Assembly (NCBI GenBank): GCA_023664735.1
Contig: JAMPFB010000019.1
Span: 1 to 34,564, forward strand
Source of the DNA: Robinsoniella sp.
GTDB taxonomy: Bacteria; Bacillota; Clostridia; Lachnospirales; Lachnospiraceae
Length of the DNA: 34,564 bases
Reading direction: 5' to 3'
The stretch's first letter is position 1. Each line of letters begins with the position of its first letter. A program made the translations under genes and the position numbers. Below are positions 10,337 to 16,548 of this stretch, piece by piece. The notes under the pieces were generated by a model. That model saw only the letters and a list, made by a program, of their open reading frames with translations, was not told the origin of the DNA and made no database searches.

Positions 10337-11215
10337 ATGGCAGGATTATTATCTGGATTAGAAGCATTTGGTCTTAAGGGACTAGATAAGGTAGACGATA
10401 TTTATGACAAGGCAAAAAAGGAAGAGGAAGCAAAAAGAGCGGAGGAAATCAAGAAAGACCCTGTTTTAGCAGAGCAGGAGCTTCTTTTTGAAAAATCCTA
10501 TACATGTCCCATTTGTGATACGGAATTTAAATCAAGGACTGTAAAAATAGGAAAAGCAAAGCTTTTGGGAACTGATTTAGATTTACGTCCCAAATATGAA
10601 AGTGTGGATATGCTGAAATATGATATTATTTTATGTCCCCACTGTGGCTATGCAGCCCTTAGCAGATATTTCAAATTTCTTACTGCACCGCAGGCAAAGC
10701 TGATTAAGGAAAACATTTCTGCCAGCTTTAAGCCTATGAAGGAGCAGGGGATAATTTACTCCTATGAGGAAGCTCTTAGCAGATATAAACTGACGTTGGC
10801 AAATGCAATCGTAAAAAGAGCAAAGGCCAGTGAAAAGGCATATATTTGCTTAAAGACCGCATGGCTTTTAAGAGGACAGGGAGAAAGCCTGAAGGAAGAA
10901 GATGCTGACTATAGCAAAAAGAAGGCAGAAATTGCTCAGGAGGAAGATGAATTTTTAAGAAATGCCCTAGAGGGCTTCTTATCTGCAAGGCAGACGGAAA
11001 GCTTTCCTATGTGCGGCATGGATGAAGTAACAGTGGACTATCTGATTGCAGTCATTGCAATGCGCTTTGAGCAGTTTGATATTTCCTCCAGACTGATTTC
11101 AAGTATTCTGGTTTCCCATACGGCAAGCCCTAGAATGAAAGATAAGGCAAGGGATATTAAAGAAATGCTGGTAAAGCAGATTAAAGAGAATCAGGCAAAA
11201 AAGGGAAAAGCATGA
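10337..11215 (+). CDS. DUF2225 family protein with two CxxC pairs
   Basis: A cytoplasmic protein of 292 residues. Two zinc-knuckle-like pairs lie in the first third: C57/C60 in YTCPICDTEF and C100/C103 in ILCPHCGYAAL. This arrangement is that of the DUF2225 family. The remainder is alpha-helical and TPR-like (about 140-290). The first 45 residues are charged and helical, with no signal peptide. GGAGGAAG at 10312-10319 gives a good ribosome site. The stop overlaps the start of the MocR regulator by 4 bp, so the two are translationally coupled. The function of DUF2225 proteins is not established. Confidence 0.85.
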   Translation: MAGLLSGLEAFGLKGLDKVDDIYDKAKKEEEAKRAEEIKKDPVLAEQELLFEKSYTCPICDTEFKSRTVKIGKAKLLGTDLDLRPKYESVDMLKYDIILCPHCGYAALSRYFKFLTAPQAKLIKENISASFKPMKEQGIIYSYEEALSRYKLTLANAIVKRAKASEKAYICLKTAWLLRGQGESLKEEDADYSKKKAEIAQEEDEFLRNALEGFLSARQTESFPMCGMDEVTVDYLIAVIAMRFEQFDISSRLISSILVSHTASPRMKDKARDIKEMLVKQIKENQAKKGKA

Positions 11216-12651
11216 ATGAATTAGCAATTACACTGGATATGGAAAGCGGTGTATATTTGTATGAACAGATTTATCAGTATATAAAAAATGAAATCGTAGA
11301 GGGAAAGCTGTCCTTTCAGGAACGGCTTCCCTCTACTCGTGCTTTGGCAGAGCATTTACAGATAGCAAGAAGTACGGTGGAGCTTGCTTATGAGCAGCTT
11401 GTATCAGAGGGATATATTGAAGCAAGGCCCTATAAAGGTTATTTTGTATGCCAGATAGGGGAATTATATCATTTAAAAAAGGAACAGACTATAAAAAGAA
11501 AAGAGCTAAAAAAGGAACCCCCATATCTTTTTGATTTATCTCCAAATGGAATCGAGATGAAGGCATTTCCCTTTTCTACATGGAGAAGGATTTCCAAAAA
11601 TGTGCTGGCGGAGCATCAAAGGGATATTTTCGAGCCGGGACATCCACAAGGGGATTATGAATTTAGAAATACAATCTGCCGTTATGCTTATAGCTTTCGT
11701 GGAGTGAATTGTGAGCCGGAGCAGATTGTTGTAGGCGCCGGGAATGATTACCTGCTAGTGCTGCTTGGAAAGATTTTGGGAGGGCAGCAGAGGGTGGCAA
11801 TGGAAAATCCCACTTATAAAAGAGCTTACCGGATATTTTCTTCAGCGGGATATGAAATGTGTACCATGCCGATGGATAAAAACGGCATAAGCATGGAATG
11901 CCTGCGGGAAAGTCCGGCAAATATTGCATATATTATGCCTTCCCATCAGTTTCCTACCGGAGTGGTAATGCCCATGGGACGGAGAATGGAGCTTCTAAAA
12001 TGGGCAGAAGAAGCAGAAAATCGTTATCTGATTGAAGATGACTATGACAGCGAATTTCGGTACAAGGGGAAGCCTATTCAGGCATTGCAGGCATGGGATA
12101 AAAAGGAAAAGGTGATTTATATGGGAACCTTTTCTAAGTCTATAGCGCCTGCCATCCGGGTAAGCTTTATGGTTCTTCCAAAGCCTCTTTTGGAGCAGTA
12201 TGAGAGAAATGCAGGCTTTCTTTCCTCTACTGTGTCAAGGATTGATCAGGCGATACTAAATGAATTTATTGCTGCAGGACATTATGAAAGATATCTAAAT
12301 AAAATGCGTAAGATTTACAGAACCAAGCATGACTGCCTCTTAGAGTGTTTAAGGCCTTTTAAGGACAAATTCCGTATTTCCGGAGAGAATGCGGGACTTC
12401 ATATGATTCTTACCTGCCGGGACAAAGAAATCAGCGAAGAGCAATTAACAAATACAGCGGAAAATGCCGGAATAAAGGTTTATGGCATGAACACTTATTT
12501 TGTAGGAGAAAAGAGCCGTGAGAGAGAAAAACAGCAGAGAGACTGTGCCGGCACAAAAGAGGAATATGCAAAAATTTTATTGGGGTATGCCAGTTTATCA
12601 GAAGAAGAAATAAGGAAGGCGCTTTTGGTTTTGCAGCAGGTCTGGCTGTAG
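11212..12651 (+). CDS. MocR/PdxR-type regulator (GntR HTH + aminotransferase fold)
   Basis: A 479-residue chimeric regulator. A GntR winged helix occupies residues 1-75 (LYEQIYQYIKNEIVEGKL, LPSTRALAEHLQIARSTVE). A fold-type I aminotransferase domain follows from about 110. The expected PLP-binding lysine is K309 in MGTFSKSIAP, and IEDDYDSEFRYKGKPI contains the aspartate that pairs with the cofactor pyridine. Proteins of this class sense PLP or amino-donor ligands and control vitamin B6, GABA or cell-wall genes. No pdx gene is adjacent, so the target is unknown. Its ATG lies inside the stop of the DUF2225 gene (ATGA overlap). A strong terminator follows at 12671. Confidence 0.92.
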   Translation: MNELAITLDMESGVYLYEQIYQYIKNEIVEGKLSFQERLPSTRALAEHLQIARSTVELAYEQLVSEGYIEARPYKGYFVCQIGELYHLKKEQTIKRKELKKEPPYLFDLSPNGIEMKAFPFSTWRRISKNVLAEHQRDIFEPGHPQGDYEFRNTICRYAYSFRGVNCEPEQIVVGAGNDYLLVLLGKILGGQQRVAMENPTYKRAYRIFSSAGYEMCTMPMDKNGISMECLRESPANIAYIMPSHQFPTGVVMPMGRRMELLKWAEEAENRYLIEDDYDSEFRYKGKPIQALQAWDKKEKVIYMGTFSKSIAPAIRVSFMVLPKPLLEQYERNAGFLSSTVSRIDQAILNEFIAAGHYERYLNKMRKIYRTKHDCLLECLRPFKDKFRISGENAGLHMILTCRDKEISEEQLTNTAENAGIKVYGMNTYFVGEKSREREKQQRDCAGTKEEYAKILLGYASLSEEEIRKALLVLQQVWL

Positions 12652-12670
12652 GAGGATATTGCTATCAAAC

Positions 12671-12717
12671 AAAAAGACAGATACAGAAAAAAAGCGGAAT
12701 CTGTATCTGTCTTTTTT
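12671..12717 (+). terminator. Rho-independent terminator, usable from both sides
   Basis: AAAAAGACAGATACAG (12671-12686) pairs with CTGTATCTGTCTTTTTT (12701-12717) across a 14-nt A-rich loop, with a T run on one strand and an A run (T run on the other) opposite. It sits between the convergent MocR gene and the acidic membrane protein gene and probably serves both. Confidence 0.85.
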
Positions 12718-12746
12718 GTGAAATTTTTGTTTTAAAGTGGAACTGC

Positions 12747-13148
12747 TTATAAGGAAGAATCATCCTGCTCAGAGGAAGCCTCATCTTCAGAATCATCTTC
12801 ATCAAAAAATTCTTCTACTCCTTCTGTAAGCTTGGAAGCAATTTTTTCCTTTTTCTGTGTTTCTTCAGGAGTTTCAACAGGGTCTTCTTCATCAAAGTCC
12901 TCTTCTGCCTCTTCGGGATCCATATCAGAAGTATCCTCGTTTTCAGCGGCTTCATTTTCTGTACCGTTAAAATGGAGCGGAACATAGGTGCGGTCGCCAT
13001 CCTCGGAATCTTCTTCGTCTAAATCATCAAAGTCGTCAAAATCTTCATCAAGGTTTTCAGAATCTTTTTTTGTGATATAATAATAAACACCTGCTGCAGC
13101 AGCGCCTATTACAGTACCGAATAATAATAATTTACCAAGTTTTTTCAT
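12747..13148 (-). CDS. Short membrane-anchored, highly acidic protein
   Basis: A 133-residue protein with an N-terminal hydrophobic helix (MKKLGKLLLFGTVIGAAAAGVYYYI split over residues 1-25) and then an almost uninterrupted run of Asp/Glu (for example DEDFDDFDDLDEEDSEDGD), probably disordered and on one face of the membrane. The start at 13148 is chosen because a strong GAAAGGAG lies just upstream on the minus strand and the helix begins there; a longer frame up to 13262 has no ribosome site. The role is unknown. The N-terminus recalls small YtxH-type membrane proteins, but the acidic tail is not diagnostic. Confidence 0.75.
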   Translation of the reverse strand: MKKLGKLLLFGTVIGAAAAGVYYYITKKDSENLDEDFDDFDDLDEEDSEDGDRTYVPLHFNGTENEAAENEDTSDMDPEEAEEDFDEEDPVETPEETQKKEKIASKLTEGVEEFFDEDDSEDEASSEQDDSSL

Positions 13149-13270
13149 CGCAATAAATCTCCTTTCGAGTTCCCTTTTCCTATATTTTATATGAAAAAGG
13201 AAAAGAAAACAACCCACAATATAGTATTCCTGAAAAAAAATATCTAATGCTTTTATTATCATAAATATTC

Positions 13271-13298
13271 TTGCAATTTTTTCAAAAAATGCTACAAT
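13271..13298 (+). promoter_or_regulatory. Promoter of the tRNA-Gly gene
   Basis: TTGCAA (13271-13276), a 16-bp spacer and TACAAT (13293-13298). The mature tRNA begins 11 bp further on, the usual distance for a short-leader tRNA transcript. Confidence 0.7.
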
Positions 13299-13308
13299 GT
13301 TTTTACAG

Positions 13309-13379
13309 GCAGATATGGTTCATCGGTAGAACGCTAGCTTCCCAAGCTGGAAAGGCGGGTTCGACTCCCGTTATCTGCT
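13309..13379 (+). tRNA. tRNA-Gly, anticodon CCC
   Basis: Folds as a complete cloverleaf. Acceptor stem GCAGATA (13309-13315) pairs with TATCTGC (13372-13378). The D arm carries TTCATCGGTAGAAC. The anticodon stem CTAGC/GCTGG encloses the loop TTCCCAA with anticodon CCC at 13341-13343. The T arm reads GCGGG-TTCGACT-CCCGT. The discriminator is T at 13379. CCA is not encoded. The 3' side of a tRNA gene is a classic insertion point, and an AT-rich accessory module starts shortly downstream. Confidence 0.96.
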
Positions 13380-13382
13380 TCA

Positions 13383-13459
13383 TTTTTAGGACATTAGCAT
13401 AAGTCCATTATCAGTTATAGGAATATGATTGATAGTGGGCTTATTTTAGTGCCTAAAAG
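13383..13459. repeat. Imperfect inverted repeat directly 3' of tRNA-Gly
   Basis: Arms 13383-13413 and 13430-13459 are complementary at about 24 of 31 positions, with one bulge; several differences would be G-U pairs in RNA. It starts 4 bp after the tRNA and has no T tract, so it is not a standard terminator. It may be a tRNA-transcript 3' structure or the end of a decayed insertion. Confidence 0.45.
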
Positions 13460-13693
13460 GTAAGCTTCTAACGTTAAAATTCCAATAACTGCAATAGTTC
13501 CAATTGTTGTTTTGCTTGTAATCAGTTTAAGAGTAATATTCTGCCTGATGATTTTATGGATAGAATCATCAGATATTCATGTATCAGGCAGAAAAGAAGT
13601 GCAGCAAGGATATGAAACTAAAGATCATACATAAGTTAGTAGAGACATTGTAATATTAAATTAGCACTAGTGGAAACTTTCTGTCAGTGCTGA
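13460..13693. other. Gene-free AT-rich stretch with a two-state hairpin
   Basis: No supported gene in this stretch. The outer arms TTCTGCCTGAT (13539-13549) and ATCAGGCAGAA (13583-13593) are a perfect 11-bp inverted repeat. CTGATGATT (13545-13553) and AATCATCAG (13564-13572) form a second perfect 9-bp stem. The two share bases 13545-13549, so the full stems compete. It lies about 100 bp before the promoter of the HTH/PIN operon and so is not in that transcript. Confidence 0.5.
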
Positions 13694-13722
13694 TTGAAAA
13701 AATAGGAAAGGAATGTTATAAT
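13694..13722 (+). promoter_or_regulatory. Consensus promoter of the HTH/PIN module
   Basis: TTGAAA at 13694-13699, a 17-bp spacer and a perfect TATAAT at 13717-13722. This is the strongest-looking promoter in the window. The start site would be near 13729, about 25 bp before the first possible start codon. Confidence 0.8.
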
Positions 13723-13748
13723 ATACACGAATACAAATGTATATTATA
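13717..13748. promoter_or_regulatory. Perfect dyad over the -10 box, candidate operator
   Basis: TATAATATAC (13717-13726) and GTATATTATA (13739-13748) are exact reverse complements with 12 bp between them. The left arm contains the whole -10 hexamer and the right arm lies downstream of the expected start site. A protein bound here would block RNA polymerase, as in autoregulated toxin-antitoxin operons. The likely binder is the HTH protein encoded at 13754. That is inference, and AT-rich dyads can arise by chance. Confidence 0.6.
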
Positions 13749-13753
13749 TATGA

Positions 13754-14080
13754 ATGGAAAATATGATGATAAATTATAATAAATTATGGAATAAGTTAAA
13801 AGAAAAAGGCATTACAACATATACTATTAGGCAGAAAGCGCTGATACCGCAAAGCACATTAACAAAATTTAAAATGTGTAGTGGTGTATCAATGGAAGAG
13901 ATAGAGCAAAAGTTACAGGAATATAAAGATACTCACGATGGAAAAGACTTTATGTGTGACGTATCCACAAAGACCATTGAGGATATATGCCAGTTGTTAC
14001 AATGTCAGCCGGAAGATCTGATTGAATGGAAAGTAGATTTAAAACCAAAATTGGCGTATGAAAGTAGATTTGAGGAGTGA
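13754..14080 (+). CDS. Small XRE-type HTH protein, first gene of a PIN module
   Basis: 108 residues. The segment INYNKLWNKLKEKGITTYTI followed by IPQSTLTKF is the first half of a compact Cro/CI HTH, and STKTIEDICQLLQCQPEDLI is its second half. Between them lie about 30 extra residues (KMCSGVSMEEIEQKL..DFMCD) that ordinary members of this small family lack. The start is uncertain: ATG at 13754 has no clear ribosome site, and the ATGs at 13763 and 13766 are alternatives, the latter closest to the family N-terminus. The PIN gene begins 6 bp after the stop. It probably represses the operon through the dyad at 13717-13748. Confidence 0.75.
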   Translation: MENMMINYNKLWNKLKEKGITTYTIRQKALIPQSTLTKFKMCSGVSMEEIEQKLQEYKDTHDGKDFMCDVSTKTIEDICQLLQCQPEDLIEWKVDLKPKLAYESRFEE

Positions 14081-14086
14081 TGCTAT

Positions 14087-14563
14087 ATGCGGAAATTAAA
14101 GGTATACTTAGATACATCAGTTGTCAGCCATTTATTGCAGGAAGATGTACCTGAGAAGATGGCAGATACAAGAAAATTATGGGAAATGTTCAAAGATGGC
14201 AAGTATGATGTGTATTTGTCTACGGTAACATTGAGGGAAATACAAAAGTGTTCAGAGCCAAAAAAGACGCAGCTTATTGATCGTCTGAATGAAATCCACT
14301 TCATAACACTGGATATCACGGATGATGTTGTGATAATGGCAGAAAAGATTATTGATATGGGAATACTGACACAAAAGAGCTTTGATGATTGTCAGCATAT
14401 AGGAGCTGCCATTATCAATGAATGCGATTGCATCATTTCATGGAATTTTAAGCATATTGTAAATGTGAAGACAATCAGAGGCGTAAGGGCGATTACGAAT
14501 TTAGAAGGATATAAGATGATTGAGATATGGAATCCTTCTGTATTGTTGGAAAGCGAGGAATGA
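14087..14563 (+). CDS. PIN-domain protein, probable VapC-like toxin RNase
   Basis: 158 residues, one PIN domain. The acidic residues expected to bind Mg2+ are in place: D9 in VYLDTSVVS, E51 in TLREIQ, D100/D101 in SFDDCQHIGAAI, and the region ISWNFKHI (117-124), where this subfamily often has an Asp or Asn. PIN toxins of type II toxin-antitoxin systems cut RNA. GAGGAG at 14072-14077 precedes the start. Its stop overlaps the next small gene. The position between an HTH gene and a small acidic gene supports a toxin-antitoxin role; solitary PIN proteins with other roles exist, so toxicity is not proven. Confidence 0.82.
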   Translation: MRKLKVYLDTSVVSHLLQEDVPEKMADTRKLWEMFKDGKYDVYLSTVTLREIQKCSEPKKTQLIDRLNEIHFITLDITDDVVIMAEKIIDMGILTQKSFDDCQHIGAAIINECDCIISWNFKHIVNVKTIRGVRAITNLEGYKMIEIWNPSVLLESEE

Positions 14564-14565
14564 TT

Positions 14566-14739
14566 ATGGAAGCATTGGTTATTAGTCCTGATTTTACCAT
14601 TGAGGATATTCATAAAATCAGGGAATACCATTATGAACTTACTAAGGATATGACTATGCAGGAAAAGATTAATTTCTATAATGAAGGTGGAAGAGCCTTT
14701 TTAAAGGAAATGGAAGAAAGAAAGCTACAGAAAGCATAG
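14566..14739 (+). CDS. Small protein partnered with PIN toxin, probable antitoxin
   Basis: 57 residues, acidic and helical: MEALVISPDFTIEDIHKIRE, then YELTKDMTMQEKINFYNEGG, ending EMEERKLQKA. Short proteins with the pattern SPDFTIEDIHKIREY next to PIN genes are familiar in Clostridia and are generally regarded as the antitoxin; this is from memory of the family. I chose the ATG at 14566, 7 bp behind GAGG; an ATG at 14560 overlapping the PIN stop (ATGA) is possible and would add Met-Ile. In many such pairs the small gene comes first; here it follows the toxin. Confidence 0.68.
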   Translation: MEALVISPDFTIEDIHKIREYHYELTKDMTMQEKINFYNEGGRAFLKEMEERKLQKA

Positions 14740-14752
14740 CAGATTGGAAAAC

Positions 14753-14805
14753 TTAACATTTTGGGAATTAGTCTAACTTGTTTAGTCGAAAAATAGAAAT
14801 GTTAA
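14753..14805. repeat. Weak inverted repeat after the PIN module
   Basis: TTAACATTT (14753-14761) and AAATGTTAA (14797-14805) are perfect complements separated by 35 bp. There is no GC-rich stem, so it is a poor terminator. The rest of 14740-14920 is AT-rich with no gene I can support. Confidence 0.3.
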
Positions 14806-14920
14806 ATTTAAAAAGTATTATTGAAATGCTATAGTATTAAAGAAGAATTAGCCGAAAGTGTGGAACTTGATAGAAATCTTATGAACTGAAAAAGAAAATG
14901 ATAGAAAGAGAGTATTAGCT

Positions 14921-15691
14921 ATGTGGATAAAACTAATTGTAAGTATGGTTGCCGGATTTGGAGCCGGCGTGGGAACCGGGCTTGCGGGCTTATCGGCAGC
15001 AGCAGTTATTTCCCCCATGCTTATTATTTTTTTGGACGTGCCTGCTTATCAGGCAATTGGAATTGCGCTTGCCTCTGATGTGCTTGCTTCAGCCGTTTCT
15101 GCTTATACATATGGAAAAAGCAAAAATCTGGACATTAAGAATGGACTTGTAATGCTTGCTTCTATTTTAGTCTTTACTATGGTAGGAAGCTTTGCTTCTT
15201 CCGGTGTGGAAAATGGAGTGATGGGTAATTTTTCCCTTGTGATGACAACGCTTATGGGGATTAAATTTATCGTAAAGCCTGTTATGACCACAAAAGAGAG
15301 CATGGAGGCAAAAAGCAAGAAGAGGAAAATCGTTGAGTCAATTGTATGTGGCATTTTGATTGGACTTATCTGCGGATTTGTAGGTGCAGGAGGCGGAATG
15401 ATGATGCTTCTGATACTTACCGGAGTGCTTGGATATGAACTAAAAACAGCAATAGGAACCAGCGTTTTTAATATGACATTTACTGCATTGACAGGAGCGG
15501 TATCTCACTTTGCAATTGGAGGAATGCCGGATTTGTTCCTGTTAGGCGCCTGTGTGATATTTACCTTGATTTTTGCAAGGCTGGCAGCAAGATTTGCAAA
15601 TATATCAACGCCCAAGGTGTTAAATCGTGCGCTGGGAATAGTATTAACCGTATTAGGAATAGTTATGATTGTGGTGGATAAGATGGCATAG
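14921..15691 (+). CDS. TauE/SafE family membrane transporter
   Basis: 256 residues with about eight transmembrane segments in two homologous halves. Each half opens with the family's glycine-rich helix: GFGAGVGTGLAGLSAAAVIS near residue 12, and CGFVGAGGGMMMLLILTGVL near 148. TauE/SafE proteins export small organic or sulfur-containing anions such as sulfite, sulfoacetate or taurine-derived compounds. The substrate here cannot be read from sequence. AGAAAGAGAG about 10 bp upstream is the ribosome site. The following TetR gene starts 24 bp after the stop and probably controls this transporter. Confidence 0.85.
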   Translation: MWIKLIVSMVAGFGAGVGTGLAGLSAAAVISPMLIIFLDVPAYQAIGIALASDVLASAVSAYTYGKSKNLDIKNGLVMLASILVFTMVGSFASSGVENGVMGNFSLVMTTLMGIKFIVKPVMTTKESMEAKSKKRKIVESIVCGILIGLICGFVGAGGGMMMLLILTGVLGYELKTAIGTSVFNMTFTALTGAVSHFAIGGMPDLFLLGACVIFTLIFARLAARFANISTPKVLNRALGIVLTVLGIVMIVVDKMA

Positions 15692-15715
15692 GCACAAAAG
15701 TGAGCGGGGTAAAAA

Positions 15716-16330
15716 GTGAAGGATAAATTTTTTGATTTAAAAAAAGAAAAACAGGACCGTATTATCAACGGAGCATTAAAGATATTTGCCTTAAACGGCT
15801 ATAAAAGAGCCAGTACGGATGAGATGGTAAAAGAAGCTGGTATATCCAAGGGACTTTTGTTTCATTATTTTGAAAGCAAGAAAGGGGTCTATATATTTAT
15901 CTGCCAGTATAGCGCCAGATACCTTGCTATGGAGTTTTCCAGAGCGGTGGGAAAACAGGAAACGGATTTTTTCGAGCTGCAAAAGCAAATGGAGCTTGCA
16001 AAGCTGCGGATTATGAAGAACTATCCCTATATGCAGTATTTTTTAAATCAGGCATTTTTAGAAACGGATGAAGAAGCAGTAGCGGCTACGGAAGTGGAAA
16101 TAGATTATGCTTCAAAAACGTTGCAGCAGATATATGCAAAAGCAGATTTGTCCAAATTCAAGGAAACAGTAGATCCTTCCATGGTATTGAAAATGACTCT
16201 TTTTGCCCTGAATGGATTAATGGGCGATTACATAAAGAAAGAGCCCCTTATGTTGGAGGCTCTTTATGAAGAATCTGCTGCTTATCTGAATCTGCTGAAG
16301 GAGAATTTGTATAAAGAAGAATTTGTATAA
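15716..16330 (+). CDS. TetR/AcrR-family transcriptional regulator
   Basis: 204 residues with GTG start. The N-terminal HTH is typical (ALKIFALNGYKRASTDEMVK, then AGISKGLLFHYFESKKGVYI, residues about 15-60). The ligand-binding C-terminal domain is variable and its ligand unknown. It is in one unit with the TauE/SafE transporter, a common exporter-regulator pairing. A 16-bp tandem duplication (16303-16334) spans the stop: with one unit, the protein would end ...NLYKEE; the present end is ...NLYKEEFV. A miniature mobile element begins 20 bp downstream. Confidence 0.9.
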   Translation: MKDKFFDLKKEKQDRIINGALKIFALNGYKRASTDEMVKEAGISKGLLFHYFESKKGVYIFICQYSARYLAMEFSRAVGKQETDFFELQKQMELAKLRIMKNYPYMQYFLNQAFLETDEEAVAATEVEIDYASKTLQQIYAKADLSKFKETVDPSMVLKMTLFALNGLMGDYIKKEPLMLEALYEESAAYLNLLKENLYKEEFV

Positions 16331-16334
16331 AGAA
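16303..16334. repeat. 16-bp tandem duplication across the tetR stop codon
   Basis: GAATTTGTATAAAGAA occurs twice in succession (16303-16318 and 16319-16334), followed by a partial third copy, GAA. The second copy supplies the current TAA stop. Confidence 0.9.
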
Positions 16335-16350
16335 GAATAACCTATCATTT

Positions 16351-16546
16351 GTAACAGTTCAGCCCACAGGCACAAAGGAAGAACCATACAGAGCATGTTT
16401 TCTTAAGGAGCCCTTATAAAAACGCCAGCGCTTAGCGAGGTATTTTCGAGCTTAGCACTGTTGCGTTTTTATAGAGCGAAAGCGTGGCGACGTAGAAAAC
16501 ATGCTCTGTGTGGTCCTTCCTTTGTGCCTGTGGGCTGAACTGTTAC
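16351..16546. mobile_element. IS66-type miniature element, copy A, with 8-bp target duplication
   Basis: 196 bp, non-coding. It begins GTAACAGTTCAGCC and ends with the complement GGCTGAACTGTTAC. The outer arms (16351-16403 and 16494-16546) are complementary at 51 of 53 positions. Inside, TATAAAAACGC (16415-16425) and GCGTTTTTATA (16463-16473) form a second perfect stem. The 8 bp on each side are identical: TATCATTT at 16343-16350 and 16547-16554, abutting the ends exactly, so this is an insertion with target-site duplication. GTAA ends plus 8-bp duplications match the IS66 family by published description; no transposase is encoded. The right duplication includes the stop codon of the DUF6062-like gene. 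It lies between convergent genes, and the transcripts of both would form a very stable hairpin. Confidence 0.92.
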
Positions 16547-16548
16547 TA

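Noticed and set aside
13390-13575. Hydrophobic open frame on the minus strand (..ITLKLITSKTTIGTIAVIGI..LEAYLLG..)
   Set aside because: It reads like a membrane segment but has no start codon or ribosome site, and its DNA is made largely of the inverted repeats described above; too weak to call even a remnant.
14806-14920. Short stretch coding for EELAESVELDRNLMN, considered as a gene remnant
   Set aside because: Too short, with no start and no recognisable family.
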